Shown here: positions 21,861 to 33,540 of the stretch, in pieces
Layout: each line of letters opens with the position of its first letter
Numbering within the stretch: the first letter of the stretch is position 1
NCBI GenBank assembly: GCA_009823395.1
Contig: CM020514.1
Span: 11,562,466 to 11,626,465, forward strand
From: Thamnaconus septentrionalis
Lineage: Eukaryota > Chordata > Actinopteri > Tetraodontiformes > Monacanthidae
Direction of reading: 5' to 3'
DNA length: 64,000 nt
Notes under the pieces: generated by a model
Told to the model about the DNA's origin: nothing
The model's database searches: none
Seen by the model: only the letters and a program-made list of their open reading frames with translations
Made by a program: the position numbers and the translations under genes

Positions 21861-22526
21861 AAATAAAGAGCACAAGCAGCAAAGCAGGTACCTTTTGTGG
21901 CTCCCTTATTAAACTCAAGAGAGGAATCACCAACTGCAAGAGTTTTCACACCAAGTGAGCCACAGTTAATCAGTGTCAGGCGGTAATAGTTTACGAGTCT
22001 CCACAACCTGAAAATGATTAACACCAAACAGAGGAGACTGACAATGTGCAACCCACGGTGAAGTTGTCAAAACTTTGCCATTGTTTATAGAAAAGATCTC
22101 TGAATCCGTGCGGGTTTGTGTCTCTTGTGACCAAACTGTTAGGCAACACACAACAAGAGGGACTTATCGTGCAATAATTGCTTCACGTAAAGAGCCGCTG
22201 AACAAGGCTTTAAGAGCAATTATGAGCAATTATACGAGCAGTTTATATTGGAGCATGTAATAACATCCTTGGTGTGGAAACATCCAGTGTTGTAGTCACA
22301 AAGGATGGACGAGGAGGAAAAAAAAAGACACTTCAACAATGAATAAATTTCAAGTCACACATAAATGCAAGAACACTGGCTGCACATTTCTCTGTCATCA
22401 GGCGCACACGGGGGCCGAGCTGTTTCTGTTGATTGAGGGGTTTGGGGGCTTCAGGTTACAGTAACATCATCAGCTTTAGATCACAGCATTAATATTCAGC
22501 GAAGACACCTCGTGTTGTGCGATGAC

Positions 22527-22546
22527 AAAACCCTTTGAAGGGTTTT
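22527..22546. promoter_or_regulatory. Perfect palindrome containing a TCF/LEF core
   Basis: Arms AAAACCCTT and AAGGGTTTT are separated by TG. The centre gives TTCAAAG (WWCAAAG, TCF/LEF) on the minus strand. It lies 260 bp from a SOX-POU composite. Confidence 0.35.
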
Positions 22547-22806
22547 TTATCCCCCAATTTCAGCCTTATCTCCCATCTTTACATCGCTAAGCTTTGAGGG
22601 GATCACACTGCAATCCCCCAAGCTTAGATTCTGCCTTTTTATTATTATTATTTTTTTTTTATGAAAGAGAACTTTTGGCTTGTGCAGCACGGTGGGAATA
22701 CATTGCATTAAGAGGCACCGCGGATGATTACAGCGAGCTGTAGCAACACGTTACCACCTCTGTGTGATATTTTGTGCGCAGCGGCTGAGAGGCTGCAGAA
22801 GTTGGG

Positions 22807-22821
22807 ATTTGCATAACAATG
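22807..22821 (-). promoter_or_regulatory. Exact SOX-POU composite motif
   Basis: On the minus strand this reads CATTGTTATGCAAAT, the textbook SOX2-POU composite. SOX2 with POU3F2/POU3F3 uses such sites in neural progenitors. It lies 2.9 kb beyond the pou3f3 stop codon, so an autoregulatory 3' enhancer is a reasonable inference. Confidence 0.55.
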
Positions 22822-22829
22822 TGTGGTCA

Positions 22830-24809
22830 ACATGGTGATCGTGATTGTTTTTGTAAGTCAGTTAAAGGCAGTCGGATGTGTGTCTCACCCTCCAGCTTGC
22901 CGGGGTAGACTGAGCAAATTATTTCTTTAAAGGCCGAGCCGTATAGGATTAAGTAGCATAATGATAACAGAGCATATCGCAAACAATGTCGGCGTTAATC
23001 CTTGTTTTCTGATGTTCCACTTGATCTCACATTTCTTCGTAGACCAGCTCTGATGTCAGAGTAAAAAATTGTAAAACCCCCGAGGAGATTTGCAATCTGG
23101 GTTGCTGTAGATCCACGGTGGTAGAACATGGCTGCCTCTTAACAAGTGGACCTGCTGTTAATGTAAAGATAAATACTTGTTACGAGCAAACAAAAGAACA
23201 ACAATCATCTATTTGAAGTAACTTCCTGTAACTGAAACCTACATCAGATTTCCTAACCAGTTTCATGTCAATAGGTCACTTGATTTGTTGCACATGCGAC
23301 CTTTAATTTTTTTTAACCATGACAATCATGAGTAAAATGGTGTTTGCAAAAACTAACTGGCAATTATCTTACTCGCATAAATTTTTGAGACTTGATCAAC
23401 TATTTCCTCCTCGAGGGAATTCAAGCTTCCTTGAGACGTCGCCTTGTTTCGTTACGGCCGGTGAGGGGATTGAATATTGACCCGGAGTGGCTACATGGAC
23501 TGACGTGAGGACCCACTAAAACCAGCCATTCATACAGGCCGACCGCTATTTATAACCCGCGAGGCCAGACTTTCCCTTTCCCTGAATTCTTGCTAATGTT
23601 CACTGAAAAGCGACGCACAAACAGACACCTTGTGCACCGCCGCAGCAACCTCTGTTTGCCATTCGGTGTTATTTTCACAATGCCTTCACACACACACACG
23701 CACACACACACACACACATACACGGTGTTCTAAGAGCGAAGCGAATAAACAATTATTTCCCTTCAGTTAGGAATCATTTTTGGGAGGGGATGCCGTCCGT
23801 TTCTGTTCGCTGTCAGCGTGAAGGCCCTTGTCCATAAACAAAACCATGTGTGATTTTGTTTTGTTTTTGTTTTTTTTATGCCTCCAAACATTTGCAGTGA
23901 GGCATTAACCTCACTGTCCGAGCTCCTGTCTCGTCATCATTCACTCGTGTTTGTCGGTACCTGCTTTACTCAAAGATCTTTGACCTGCGTGAACTTTCGC
24001 CGTAGCTGCCTGTTCCCTCGTCGCCCTCTATAGGACACCAGCTCGGGTTGTGTAGCGTGTGTTTGGTGCTCTGGATCAAAAAGACAAAGAGATTTTTTTT
24101 TAAAAGTTGTTTTCCCCCTCCTAGCCAGCCTCTCAACACCCAGCTGCCAAGCCCATCATCTGTGGTAAAAAAAAGAAAAAAAAAAGATCAGCTGCCACAC
24201 GTCGCTCCATCTCACCGTCACCTTGGCGAGGCACTGTAGAGGTGAACCGCCAGGTGGGAACGTTGACCTCTGTTGGCCTCGCTCCACAGAGTTGCAAGTC
24301 TACCTCGCCGCTGCTACTCGAAGCCTGAAGCGGAGCTGGTAAACATCAAAATGGAGGCAGGATACAAAAACACAACTTTTCGATTTCAGAGGCAAGAAAA
24401 AAAAAAGAAACAAGCTGCGTGATAACTTGGGGAAAATTGGTCAGATTCCGGCTCATCTGCGATGAGTTACTAAAGCTGTCGTTTGATGATGTCTGATGGC
24501 TCCCCAGACAGATTTCCGAATATGGGATTTTGAAAAATGAGTGAAATACGGCTAAAACACCCACAGATCGGAGAGGCATGAACATGCAAAGCCTTTAAAA
24601 AGGGAATGTTTTTAGTTATTGAAGACTTTTCTCGCATTCCACTGATCATCTATTCAACAACCTTATTATATAGTACAACTCCAACACAGAAACTGTCTAT
24701 CTTTTAAAAAAAACCATATTTTTTCTTTTATGTTGCAATATTTCTTATCAGTGCGACGTCAAAGATGTTTCAAATCGCAAATCGTGATACGACATATCAA
24801 AACAGCAAC

Positions 24810-24849
<40 letters not shown>

Positions 24850-25270
24850 AAATATCTTCACACAGTTGTTTTTCTTCCCTTTTATCATTTTATTAAATAA
24901 TTAGTCTATCCCATGAAAATAAACACAGTGGAAAAAAATAAATAGTACAAATCATCACACAAGAGTACACAGCAGACTTGTTGGGATATAAACTTAAGGG
25001 GATGTTTGCTAATATTAGAAAATAAGATGCATATGATATAGAAACACCATACTGAGATAATTTTTTTTGGAAATTGCTCACCGGCCAACTTTTTTAACTG
25101 TGTCACAACTTGAAGTCCACAGACGCACAACACAAAAAAGGGTAGAAACACGTTTGAAGAAAGCTAAATTATTGCTCATTTAAAACAACCTAATGCTGAA
25201 TAAAGCGCACTAAATCAATGTTTTTCATTTGAAAAATACAGAGGCGTTGGGGGGGACAACTCCTGCAGCA
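22830..25270. other. 3' flank of pou3f3, no gene seen
   Basis: The region holds a (CA)n run near 23689-23721 and a (GT)n run near 24811-24846. Otherwise it is mixed AT-rich and moderately CpG-containing sequence with no supported exon. Confidence 0.5.
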
Positions 25271-25297
25271 TTACAAGGGGGAAATCATGTATATATA

Positions 25298-25701
25298 TTT
25301 ATTTTTCTTAGCAAAAACAGAGATTACAGGGGGAAGAAAACTTTGACAACCTCGGCCGGGGAGGAAATATGTTTTTTGTTTTTTTTTTGGTAAACAGACA
25401 GGGTATATAAAAGACTTTAAATTACATTTTAGCCGGATTTTTACATTTGCGTGTCCCAAATGTTGATTTATAGTGCATGGAAATACTCGGTGATGCATAA
25501 AAGTAGACTCTTGTCCTACTCCGAGGCGAGTAACACACACTGGGAAACACTTTTCTTGTTATACAGAAGAGGAAGGGACGCAAGAAAAGTTCACAAAATT
25601 CTCAGAATCGTTTTTTTGTTTTGGGGGAAAGATGAAATATTCTCTCTGGAAAGTCAATGGAACGCGCCGTCTTATTCGACTCTCTGGGGAATTTTTATTT
25701 T
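25298..25701 (-). other. pou3f3: Probable pou3f3 3' UTR
   Basis: A minus-strand AATAAA (25303-25298) lies about 400 nt past the stop. Another AATAAA sits only a few bases after the TGA (25699-25694), probably too close to serve. Longer 3' UTRs are possible. Confidence 0.4.
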
Positions 25702-27039
25702 TCACGTGTCGCTGTACATCCTCTTGCAGTCTAACGGTGGTGACGGCGTGTCGGGACCCATGCTGCCCACCTGTGAGTACGCGTCCTCCGGCGTGCGCGG
25801 CAGTCCGGGCGGCGTCATGCGCTTCTCCTTCTGCCTGCGGTTGCAGAACCAGACGCGGACCACCTCCTTCTCCAGCTGCAGCGTCTCCGCCAGCGAGTTG
25901 ATCTCCTGCGCGGACGGCTTGGGACACTTGAGGAAGTGGCTCTCCAGCGCCCCTTTGACGCTTACCTCGATCGACGTGCGCTTTTTCCTCTTGCGGCCCT
26001 GCGTGGCGATCTTGTCGATGCTGGTCGGGCTGCCCGTGGTCGAGTCGGCCTCCTCCAGCCACTTGTTCAGCAGCGGCTTCAGCTTGCACATGTTCTTGAA
26101 GCTCAGCTGCAGCGCCTCGAACCTGCAGATGGTGGTCTGCGAGAAGACGTTGCCGTAGAGCGTGCCCAGGGCCAAGCCCACGTCCGCCTGCGTGAAGCCC
26201 AGCTTGATGCGCCGCTGCTTGAACTGCTTGGCGAAGTGCTCCAGGTCGTCGGACGTCGGCGTGTCCTCGTCCGAGTGCGCCTCGTGGCCCGCGCCGCCGC
26301 CGCCGTGGTGCGGGTGGTGGTGCGCGGCGTGGTGGCCGTGGAGGTGGTGGTGGTGGTGATGGTGGTGGTGGTTGTTGTTGTTGTGGTGAGGGTGGTGGCC
26401 GCCGTGATCCAGCTCCGGCGACTCCCCGCGCACCAGCCCCGGATGCATGAGGCTCTGGCCGGCGTGCGAGCTCAGCATCCCGTTGACCGTAAAGCCACCC
26501 GGCTGGGAGTAAATCAGCGACTGTTGCTGCTGCTGCTGTTGCTGCTGCTGTTGTTGCTGTTGCTGCTGCCCCTCCGTGATGCTGATGTGCGCCACCGAGG
26601 TGCCTCCCCAACTTCCCGGGTGCGCCTGATGGGGTCCCAGATGCGGGGATCTGTGGTGCAGCGCCGAGCCCGGGTGCAGCTCCTCCCTGGCGGCGCTCCT
26701 CTTCACCTCCTGCGGCTGGGAGCTCGGCGGCCAGGGCGAACCGGCCTCCACAGCCGCCACGGCGGCCGCGGCTGCAGCGGCCGCGGCGTGGGGCAACGAT
26801 GTCACCCACTGGTGCGCGTGGCTCAGCATGTGGCCGCCGTTGCTCGCCACCATGGCCCCCTGCATGAAGTCACTCTGCACCATCTTGGCCGAAGGGTCCC
26901 CTCTGTATCCACTAGACACCGTGGTCACAGCGGTGCTGCCCGGCTGCATGCCACCACCAGCCCTGCGGTCAGAGTGAAGGATCGGACCGGGTAGAATCCT
27001 GCTGCTGGCAAGGTATGGACTCGAGGTAGCTGTTGCCAT
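25702..27039 (-). CDS. pou3f3: POU domain class 3 transcription factor 3 (Brn-1), complete
   Basis: This intronless frame encodes 445 residues of a nuclear POU-homeodomain activator of neural and kidney development. The N-terminus [12 protein letters not shown], and the stretch around YRGDPS and [11 protein letters not shown], identify POU3F3 within class III. Low-complexity tracts are Ala (85-93), Gln (16 residues, 158-173), Asn/His (220-232) and Gly. The POU-specific domain is about 257-331. A KRKKR linker starts the homeodomain (about 348-407), with recognition helix VRVWFCNRR (W397, F398, N400 present). The tail after the homeodomain ends [10 protein letters not shown], unlike the mammalian HHGLQTSVQ-type end. 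The start at 27039 matches family proteins; another in-frame ATG lies 12 nt upstream. Being intronless is usual for class III genes. Which teleost duplicate (a or b) this is cannot be decided. Confidence 0.96.
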   Translation of the reverse strand: MATATSSPYLASSRILPGPILHSDRRAGGGMQPGSTAVTTVSSGYRGDPSAKMVQSDFMQGAMVASNGGHMLSHAHQWVTSLPHAAAAAAAAAVAAVEAGSPWPPSSQPQEVKRSAAREELHPGSALHHRSPHLGPHQAHPGSWGGTSVAHISITEGQQQQQQQQQQQQQQQQSLIYSQPGGFTVNGMLSSHAGQSLMHPGLVRGESPELDHGGHHPHHNNNNHHHHHHHHHLHGHHAAHHHPHHGGGGAGHEAHSDEDTPTSDDLEHFAKQFKQRRIKLGFTQADVGLALGTLYGNVFSQTTICRFEALQLSFKNMCKLKPLLNKWLEEADSTTGSPTSIDKIATQGRKRKKRTSIEVSVKGALESHFLKCPKPSAQEINSLAETLQLEKEVVRVWFCNRRQKEKRMTPPGLPRTPEDAYSQVGSMGPDTPSPPLDCKRMYSDT

Positions 27040-27960
27040 CCCCCACCGCATGTATTATAAAATATAATTGTTTTTTATTTTATTTTATTTATTTTTTAAA
27101 AAAAAACCCAGTCCCAGGTTGTTTTAATCCATGAATAAATTAAATCAGAACGTGCTGCAGTGTTGTAAGAAGAAGGGGGGGGAAATGCGTAATCACTCCA
27201 TTTAGGCTTAAATGATCACTTCAGTGATAGAGCATGTTGTGCCCGGTGAAGCCTCTCTTTGCATTCCTGCGGAGAAAAAAATGTCTTCAAAACTTTTTTT
27301 TTCCTCCCTCTCCCTCTCTCGCTCTCTGTGGCGGCAGCCGCGCCGTGCGTAATCCGCAATCCAAATGAGATGGAAATCCGCGCCAAACTTTGCAGCCACT
27401 GGAGCGCTCACTTAAGAAAGAAGAAGAAGGGAAAAAAACACCACGTTCTCTTATATCAGCGTTTCAGCGGCGACTGAATGAAAATGACCCACATCTCAAA
27501 GAGCCTCTCTGGTCCTCTCGCTTGTCTCCACTCTCCCCATCTGCTCTCCGCGGTGCGTCCTCCGCCGAGGAAGGGAGGCGAGCGTGTGTTTACGTTGTGC
27601 CAAGGCTGCGTATTCCTCTCGCATCTCCATCCAATTACAGCGGAAAGGCTCCGCAGAGCCCCCGCTGATTGGACGCGCGACGAGAGAGGGGATTTTGTGC
27701 GCGCGTGCGCGTGCGTGTGTGTGTGTGTGTGTCGACAGGGAGAGCGAGCTCGGGTACACAAAGTTGTTGTGGCAGCGGGGGGGCATAAAAAAAAGAAACT
27801 GCACGCTTTAAAATATTACAACAGCCTTAAACTGACGCGTAAAACTTTCATGACGCGCCGGGGGAAGAGAAAAGGGGTGCGCGCGATAGATTTATTCCTA
27901 AACGCCAGAAATCACCAACCCTGATTATTGTAATTATCGTCATCATCATTATCGCACGCC
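27040..27960 (-). promoter_or_regulatory. pou3f3: pou3f3 5' region, CpG-rich
   Basis: Immediately upstream is an A/T-rich stretch (27056-27110), then CpG-rich sequence (about 27290-27720). This contains CCAAT-type boxes (CCAATTAC near 27629, ATTGG near 27668) and many CGs. The promoter of pou3f3 is expected here, but no single start site is evident. Reading frames across it are compositional artefacts. Confidence 0.5.
27696..27731. repeat. Alternating (GC/GT)n purine-pyrimidine tract
   Basis: Unbroken GTGCGCGCGTGCG-type alternation passes into (GT)n and ends at a GTCGAC site. The sequence has Z-DNA-forming character and sits in the pou3f3 upstream region. Confidence 0.75.
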
Positions 27961-30150
27961 TGTAGCCATTTTCAGGTTACAAAAATCACTTCAGTCGGCG
28001 ATCCCGTTCCCTATCATGTCTTTGCTAAAGCGCGGAGCAGCTGAGGCCTTGTGTCAAGGATACTCAAGTTGGCTACATAGGGGGGTTCGTACGCCCCGTG
28101 CATCCTAATGCGCTCTCCTTTTCATATGGTAAAGTAAAATGCCACAGTGGCGTGACGCGCCGCGCTGCTGAGTGCTGAAGGTGCACAAAAAACACACACA
28201 AAAAACAGGCAGCCAACAGTTTGATTTTCCATTTCTTGCCCCACCAGCCCCCACCCCAAAGGAAAATAATAAATAAATAAATAAATAAATAAATAATCCC
28301 CCTTTAAAGCAAAAACAAAACAAGCCAGTTCTGCTGGGATGTTTCCACGTTGGGTCAGTTTATGGATGGCCTGTTAAATAAATGTGTCAAGCAGGGAGGG
28401 AATTTTATACCACCGTGTTGCCTGATTTTTTAGGGCCTCAAGAAGGCAAAACTGTGGACTGAGACGCCCGAGGATTCAGTGGCTGGAGCAGAGAGCCAGG
28501 TGCAGCCCAATAAATGTGCTAATTTATGTGTTTTCAGTCGATTTGTTTTGGATTGCATCCAAAAAAAGGTAAGAGATAAACAGACACAAAAATGCATTTG
28601 TCCGGCATAAACTGTGAATATTTTTGCCAGTGTTTAAGCCCACAGACACTCTATCATGTTCAGATGTTAATAGTCCAAGTTCGCTGAAGATGTTGGGATG
28701 TGCGTTTGAATTACACGTGCACACTTAATCCTGAAAACACAGCCAGTGGAGATTTAAGCTGTGTTGAAATACACAACTTCAAGCTTCTGAGTGAAGTAGT
28801 CAGTATTAGAGGATATGCGATACTTCTAAAACTCAATGTGAAAGTTTGTATTTTGTTTAATTTATTCAAAAAAAATTCCCTCCCAACACAGGGGATTTAA
28901 AAAATGGCGATAGATATGAAGAGCATCAGTGTGTTCTGTTATCTTTCATCAGCGGCCCAGCCACAATTGTTGACAGTCAGCATAATGTCACACTCACTCA
29001 TGCATTCCAGCTCAACCAAATGCACCACGGACCAACCAGCATGAAAACCATAAACAGCAGTATGTCGCAATTCCTTGAAGCAAATAATTTGCTGTGTATG
29101 AAACAATGCATATTTTACAATTTCACTTTCATATAAATCATATCATTCAACATTCATATTTACAAATTGAGGGAGAAAAAAAACATCTCAACATTTACGA
29201 GACTGTCCAAAAAGTGTCTCTCTAGATTTGGTTTGCAGTAAAACATTTTGAATATTTCTTACAATTCACACTGGGCTTTTAAAAATATATGCCTGCATTT
29301 ATGATTGTGTAGACAATTAAAAGGCAATTTGGTTTGGCTCTGCAGCTCTTTTACACCAGGAAAGCAGCAGCTGCCTTACTGCGTCCTCAGTGAAGTGCTG
29401 AAAAAGTTTATTGCAACAATTGAAACAATCTTTTATCAAATAAATTCAAATGTGTATATATATATATATGTATATATATATTCAAACAAATTGTTTTGTA
29501 GCATGTAGAAATGTGTCATATAATAAAAAGGGATGTAGACAATTATAAATAAATTATATATACAGAAAAGTGTACTACTATCACAATAAGAAGGACAAGT
29601 TTTATGGCAAACAAGGCTAGAAACCACAAGTTAACTGCTGGCAGATTTTAACAACTCCTTCATATAGCCTTGATAAGTTACCAGAGATTTTTCATTAAAA
29701 TCTAAACATTATTACAGCCATCACATAAAGTTCACAAGGTGCAAGTGAAGTTGTGTAAGAATTATAAATATTATTTTAAAAAAATCAAACAGGTAATTAT
29801 TGTTAATTCGGCAAATTGTTGAAACATTTTAAACTACGTGCCAGATCCTGTAAAACAAAGTTAAAGAAGAGCAAATAAAAAAATAAAAAAAAGCAGCCAC
29901 AGTGTTTTCACGTGGTGGAGAAAACCAGACGAGTCGGGGAATGCAGTAATGTTTTTCATGTGTTGTGCTGGCTGGTCACAGCATCGGGTCCTCTATTTGT
30001 TATTCATGAAGGAAGCTGGGTGAAGAGGCCTTCTTATGATGCACATTTTTCTCCCTGCTCTCTCTCTCCCTCTCACTTCCCTCTCCACCTCCTCCCCGTG
30101 AAAGGGAAGGAGAGGGAGAAAAAAAGAAAAAACTGCCTGACAACTAAGCA
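27961..30150. other. Upstream intergenic DNA, no gene seen
   Basis: The region contains an (AAAT)n microsatellite at about 28265-28296 and a short (TA)n run at about 29453-29481. No exon is supported. Confidence 0.5.
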
Positions 30151-30154
30151 AATA

Positions 30155-30245
30155 ATCTGTTTTAGTGCAAGTAAATACTGCGATTAATCCTGCATAATGA
30201 GCATGACACAGCCAGCTAATTGACATTATTGTTACTTTTAGATTA
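30155..30245 (+). promoter_or_regulatory. Homeodomain/POU/SOX motif cluster
   Basis: Within 75 bp are GATTAATCC (OTX-type), GCATAATGAGCAT (POU-like), AGCTAATTGAC (TAAT core) and TTATTGTTAC (SOX-like). This is the make-up of a neural enhancer 3.1 kb upstream of pou3f3. Conservation is untested. Confidence 0.35.
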
Positions 30246-30263
30246 TCTTCAAATCACTTAGAT

Positions 30264-30348
30264 GGACACTTTCTCTCTCCCTCCCGCTCCTCTCTACCTC
30301 TCCCTCTCTCTCCCTCTCTCTCCCTCTCTCGCTCTCCCACCATTCGCC
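30264..30348. repeat. (CT)n-rich pyrimidine tract
   Basis: Imperfect CTCTCCC units run for about 85 bp. A (GAAA)n run follows at about 30460-30482, and an exact octamer ATGCAAAT lies at 30422-30429. Confidence 0.85.
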
Positions 30349-30729
30349 CTCTGTTGAGTCTTCAATATGCAGATCGTCCATTTCTGCCCCTGGGCTATTT
30401 TCTTTGGGAGACTTTTGAAATATGCAAATGCTTCCAACAAAAATTGCGAAGGAGAAAAAGGAAAGAAAGAAAGAAAGAAAGGGGCGGTGGAGAAAAAAAA
30501 AAAAAGTAGCCTTCATCTGGGCTCCAGCAGTTTTCCGCTCAAAGAAACTGAGGGTTTTTCTCTCATTCGTGCTCTTGTTCTTGTGTTGTTTGCTTTGTCT
30601 GTCAAGGGTCTGTCTAATTACGCGGAAAGTGTAACACAAAACGGGCCGAGAACACGTAGAAAATAAGTGGTGGTGGGTGAAAATAGTTGTTTTTTCTGGT
30701 TTATTAATATTCAACATTTCCTCCTCTCC

Positions 30730-30910
30730 CTCCTGTACGGCTCGCGGTTGTTACCAGGTAGTGCGCGTCTCTGTGCGACTCGCAAACTCTCGCACTTTGC
30801 GGGGTTGAACTGCAGCGACTTGGAAGCGTCTGCAACGTAAACACGGCCGAGGCGAGCAGAACTTCTTTTCCCGAGCGGCCTTTCATCCGCGCGCCGCCAT
30901 CTTCGGTGCC
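30730..30910. promoter_or_regulatory. Orphan CpG island with YY1 site
   Basis: A dense CpG cluster ends in GCCGCCATCTT at 30893-30903, a strong YY1 site reading AAGATGGCGGC on the minus strand. No protein-coding exon adjoins it. It could be a distal pou3f3 promoter or the start of a long non-coding RNA like mammalian PANTR1; neither is shown. Confidence 0.4.
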
Positions 30911-31433
30911 ATCCTGTGGTTCTGATCATGACTGTGTTTGACCTTCAGCTCTCCCTGAGTCACAGAGATCCCTCACAGCGTGAGTCTCTACCCACAAACC
31001 CCCGCTGCGAGTTTAAATCAGAAGCGCAGGCAGCCACGTACGAGACAGACGCACAAGGAGAGACAAAGTGTGTTTGTCGGGGGGTTGCAGAGACAAGGAG
31101 ACCGAGAGGCGGGAGAAAAGTATGGGGGGAAAACAGAGGCAATGAAGGAGAAGTGATCAAAGTCCTCTCCGGCTGAGTTTCCATAACGTATTTTGATGCG
31201 GGTGTTTTATCTGTCGGCCCGAACGCCGTTACTGGAAAACCGCAAAATTTGAGGAGGAGAAAAAAAAAAAAGGTTCATAAGCGTGGCAAACAGAAATGCA
31301 GACAATGGGAAATGGAAGCGGGCGTGCCGAATAAATTGCGATGAACATCGCAAACATATGTCAGCTGTTTCCGCCCCCAAAGGTCTTACAGTGCGCAACG
31401 AGCTTCCGCTGTCTTCACTGATCATTTTCTCCT

Positions 31434-31760
31434 AAAGGTCCCATGTTAAAGCCATTTTCAGCTCTTTATTTTTTCCGTCATGAACCCCAGTCGAGCCGCC
31501 TCGGACACTTAATTCTAAAAAAAAAACCCCCAAAAAATAGTGTACATCTCCAGAAACAGCATATTTAGCCCTGTGTTTATAACCCCTCTTTAAAAACACT
31601 TGGTTTTAGCTTCCGGCTGGAACGGATTACGTTGAAGACTCCACATGTTTGCAAGGGGACAAGACGGCAGCGGTCACAGAGGGCGGAATGAACACCTGGC
31701 TGGGGGGGGTGGCGTTGTTGTCACTAACCTTGGAGAGGAAGCAGTGCCCTTTGTGACATC
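31434..31760 (+). repeat. Dispersed repeat family, copy 1
   Basis: It starts CTAAAGGTCCCATG and contains CTCCAGAAACAGC followed by ATATTTAGCCCTGTG, shared with the copies near 49.5 kb and 58 kb. The right end is uncertain. Confidence 0.45.
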
Positions 31761-32479
31761 ACAAACTGCTGATTTTCACAACAGCGTCCATGTGTTTTAC
31801 CTACACACTTTCAAAGAAGCGGAGAAAAAGAGGAGAAGTGAAGGACAAATGTTCCCTTTTTGGGGTCACCACTGACAGGATAACTGTATGTGGTTCTGAA
31901 ACTGTGGTAAACTGCACAATACGGGACCTCTAACACATGACGGCTGACGAAAACAATGGCTGGTGTGTGTGTGGAGTGAAGAGGAAACAAAGGTCCTCTT
32001 GGATCTCACCCACTGCCAGAGCACCGCTGCTACACTTGGAGAGCGAGAACAGCGGGAGAGTGACACGACTAAGCACTCGGAGCATGAAATGCAATTTGTC
32101 TCTTTAATGGTCGTAATCTACCTTCGACGCCGGCCAATCCTGCAACGCGGTTTAATCTCTCCGGGCCAGGCAATAGAAATCCCCACATTTTCTTCCCGAC
32201 GTTTGAAATGTGTCTTAAAGTTTGGCTTTGCGGTCGTTGGTCTAAAACGGACCTCTCTGAGGTTTGGACTCTTCTCCCAGCGTGCGACCTCAAAGACGAG
32301 TCACAAAGGATTTGCGGGTCTTTGGCCTGCGATGGTGTGCGTACTCGGCGTGGAGGGGTTTGCTCACTGAAGAGGGCAAAGTGAAAGGAGAGCCACGCTT
32401 GGAATATCAGTCGGCGCCGACTGCGACGGAGGCTCCGTTAGCACGTAAATGAGGCGTGCTGCGCGGAGACCTCCATTAT

Positions 32480-32495
32480 TAATCCCGGCGGATTA
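32480..32495. promoter_or_regulatory. Inverted pair of K50 homeodomain sites
   Basis: TAATCC and GGATTA face each other across a 4-bp CGGC spacer. TAATCC is the OTX/PITX/GSC-type core. It sits in a CG-containing, CNE-like patch about 5.4 kb upstream of pou3f3. Confidence 0.4.
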
Positions 32496-32529
32496 TCTGG
32501 AACGCTCCAAAGTGACAAATCTTTAGAAA

Positions 32530-33540
32530 ACACAGGTAGAACGAGCGCCACAAAGACGTCAGTCTCCCTCCTCTTTTTCTGTTTGCATGTTTGCTTTGGG
32601 CGAGTGTGAGTGTGTGCGTGCGTGTGTGTGCGCTCAGCCGCTCGCAGGTGCCTGAAATCTGGCCATTTCTAAGTGTCCGCGCGCATTAACATAATGGTGA
32701 AAGACGTCGTGGAATGGCGGCCCGTTACGAGCTGACCCCTTTGCGGAATATTTATGCTAAACCGAACGAAAAAGCACGGCGAGAGGAGAAACATCTGGGC
32801 CGTCGCAGAGGAGAAACAGAGGAAATTGAGAAAAGATGAGACTCATGGGGTTTTAGTGCATTCAGATAAAGTCACGGTCCAGAGCGAAAAACACAGCGCT
32901 CATGCGGCTGCAGAAAATAAGACATGAGAGTCGGGTTAGGGAAGAGGAAGGCTATGAGTTTTTTAATTTCCTTTCAGATTTCGTTGAGGCTCATGAACCG
33001 AAATAGAAATTAAAACAAAAGGGGACCTGCGACCTGCGTTTGCGGTCGGGTTTTTTTTTTTTTTTTTTGCGTCTTCCCCCACTGTGTCGCTGTGATGTGT
33101 ACCTCTGCGCGCTCTTCCTCCGGACTAGGCTTCCCATGCCTTCCTCCGTATACCTTCATACGACTGCAAACAGTATGACAGGGAAATTTAGTCAGGAAAT
33201 ACCTGCAGCTCTGCAGCCTGTGGCTACAGACAACCGTAGCCCTGTACCCGGGCCCCGGTGCCGAGCCAAGGCAAACAGCGGGTGTCCCCGAAGGGCCGGC
33301 CTGGCCGAGTCTGGCTGACCCTGCACTTTTCATGAATGGACAGATTTCTCTGTGAAGCTCCCACTGAGGTCCGCGCGGTTATAAAGGCTCTCTGTAGTTG
33401 AGACGACATCTCCGGTGGGTTCGGGGTCTATGGGGGGAGGTGGGGGGTGGGGGGGTGTAGGAGGGAAATATCAGATACTGAAATATTAAGTAAATGCTGA
33501 CACAAGCTCCGGCTACACTCCGGATCACGGGCAGTCAAAA
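32530..33540. other. Intergenic, no gene seen
   Basis: There is a (GT/GC)n run near 32600-32632 and a T-run at 33051-33068. A G-rich tract at 33432-33455 (runs of 6, 2, 6 and 7 G) could form a G-quadruplex. No exon is supported. Confidence 0.5.

Noticed and set aside
22527..22550. Hairpin followed by T-run resembling a bacterial terminator
   Set aside because: The window is vertebrate DNA, so the palindrome is interpreted as a possible factor site instead.
25559..26809. 416-codon minus frame overlapping pou3f3 in another phase
   Set aside because: Composition artefact; the POU domain lies in the other phase.
25936..26994. 352-codon plus-strand frame opposite pou3f3
   Set aside because: Antisense shadow with Val/Leu runs generated by the His and Gln codon repeats.
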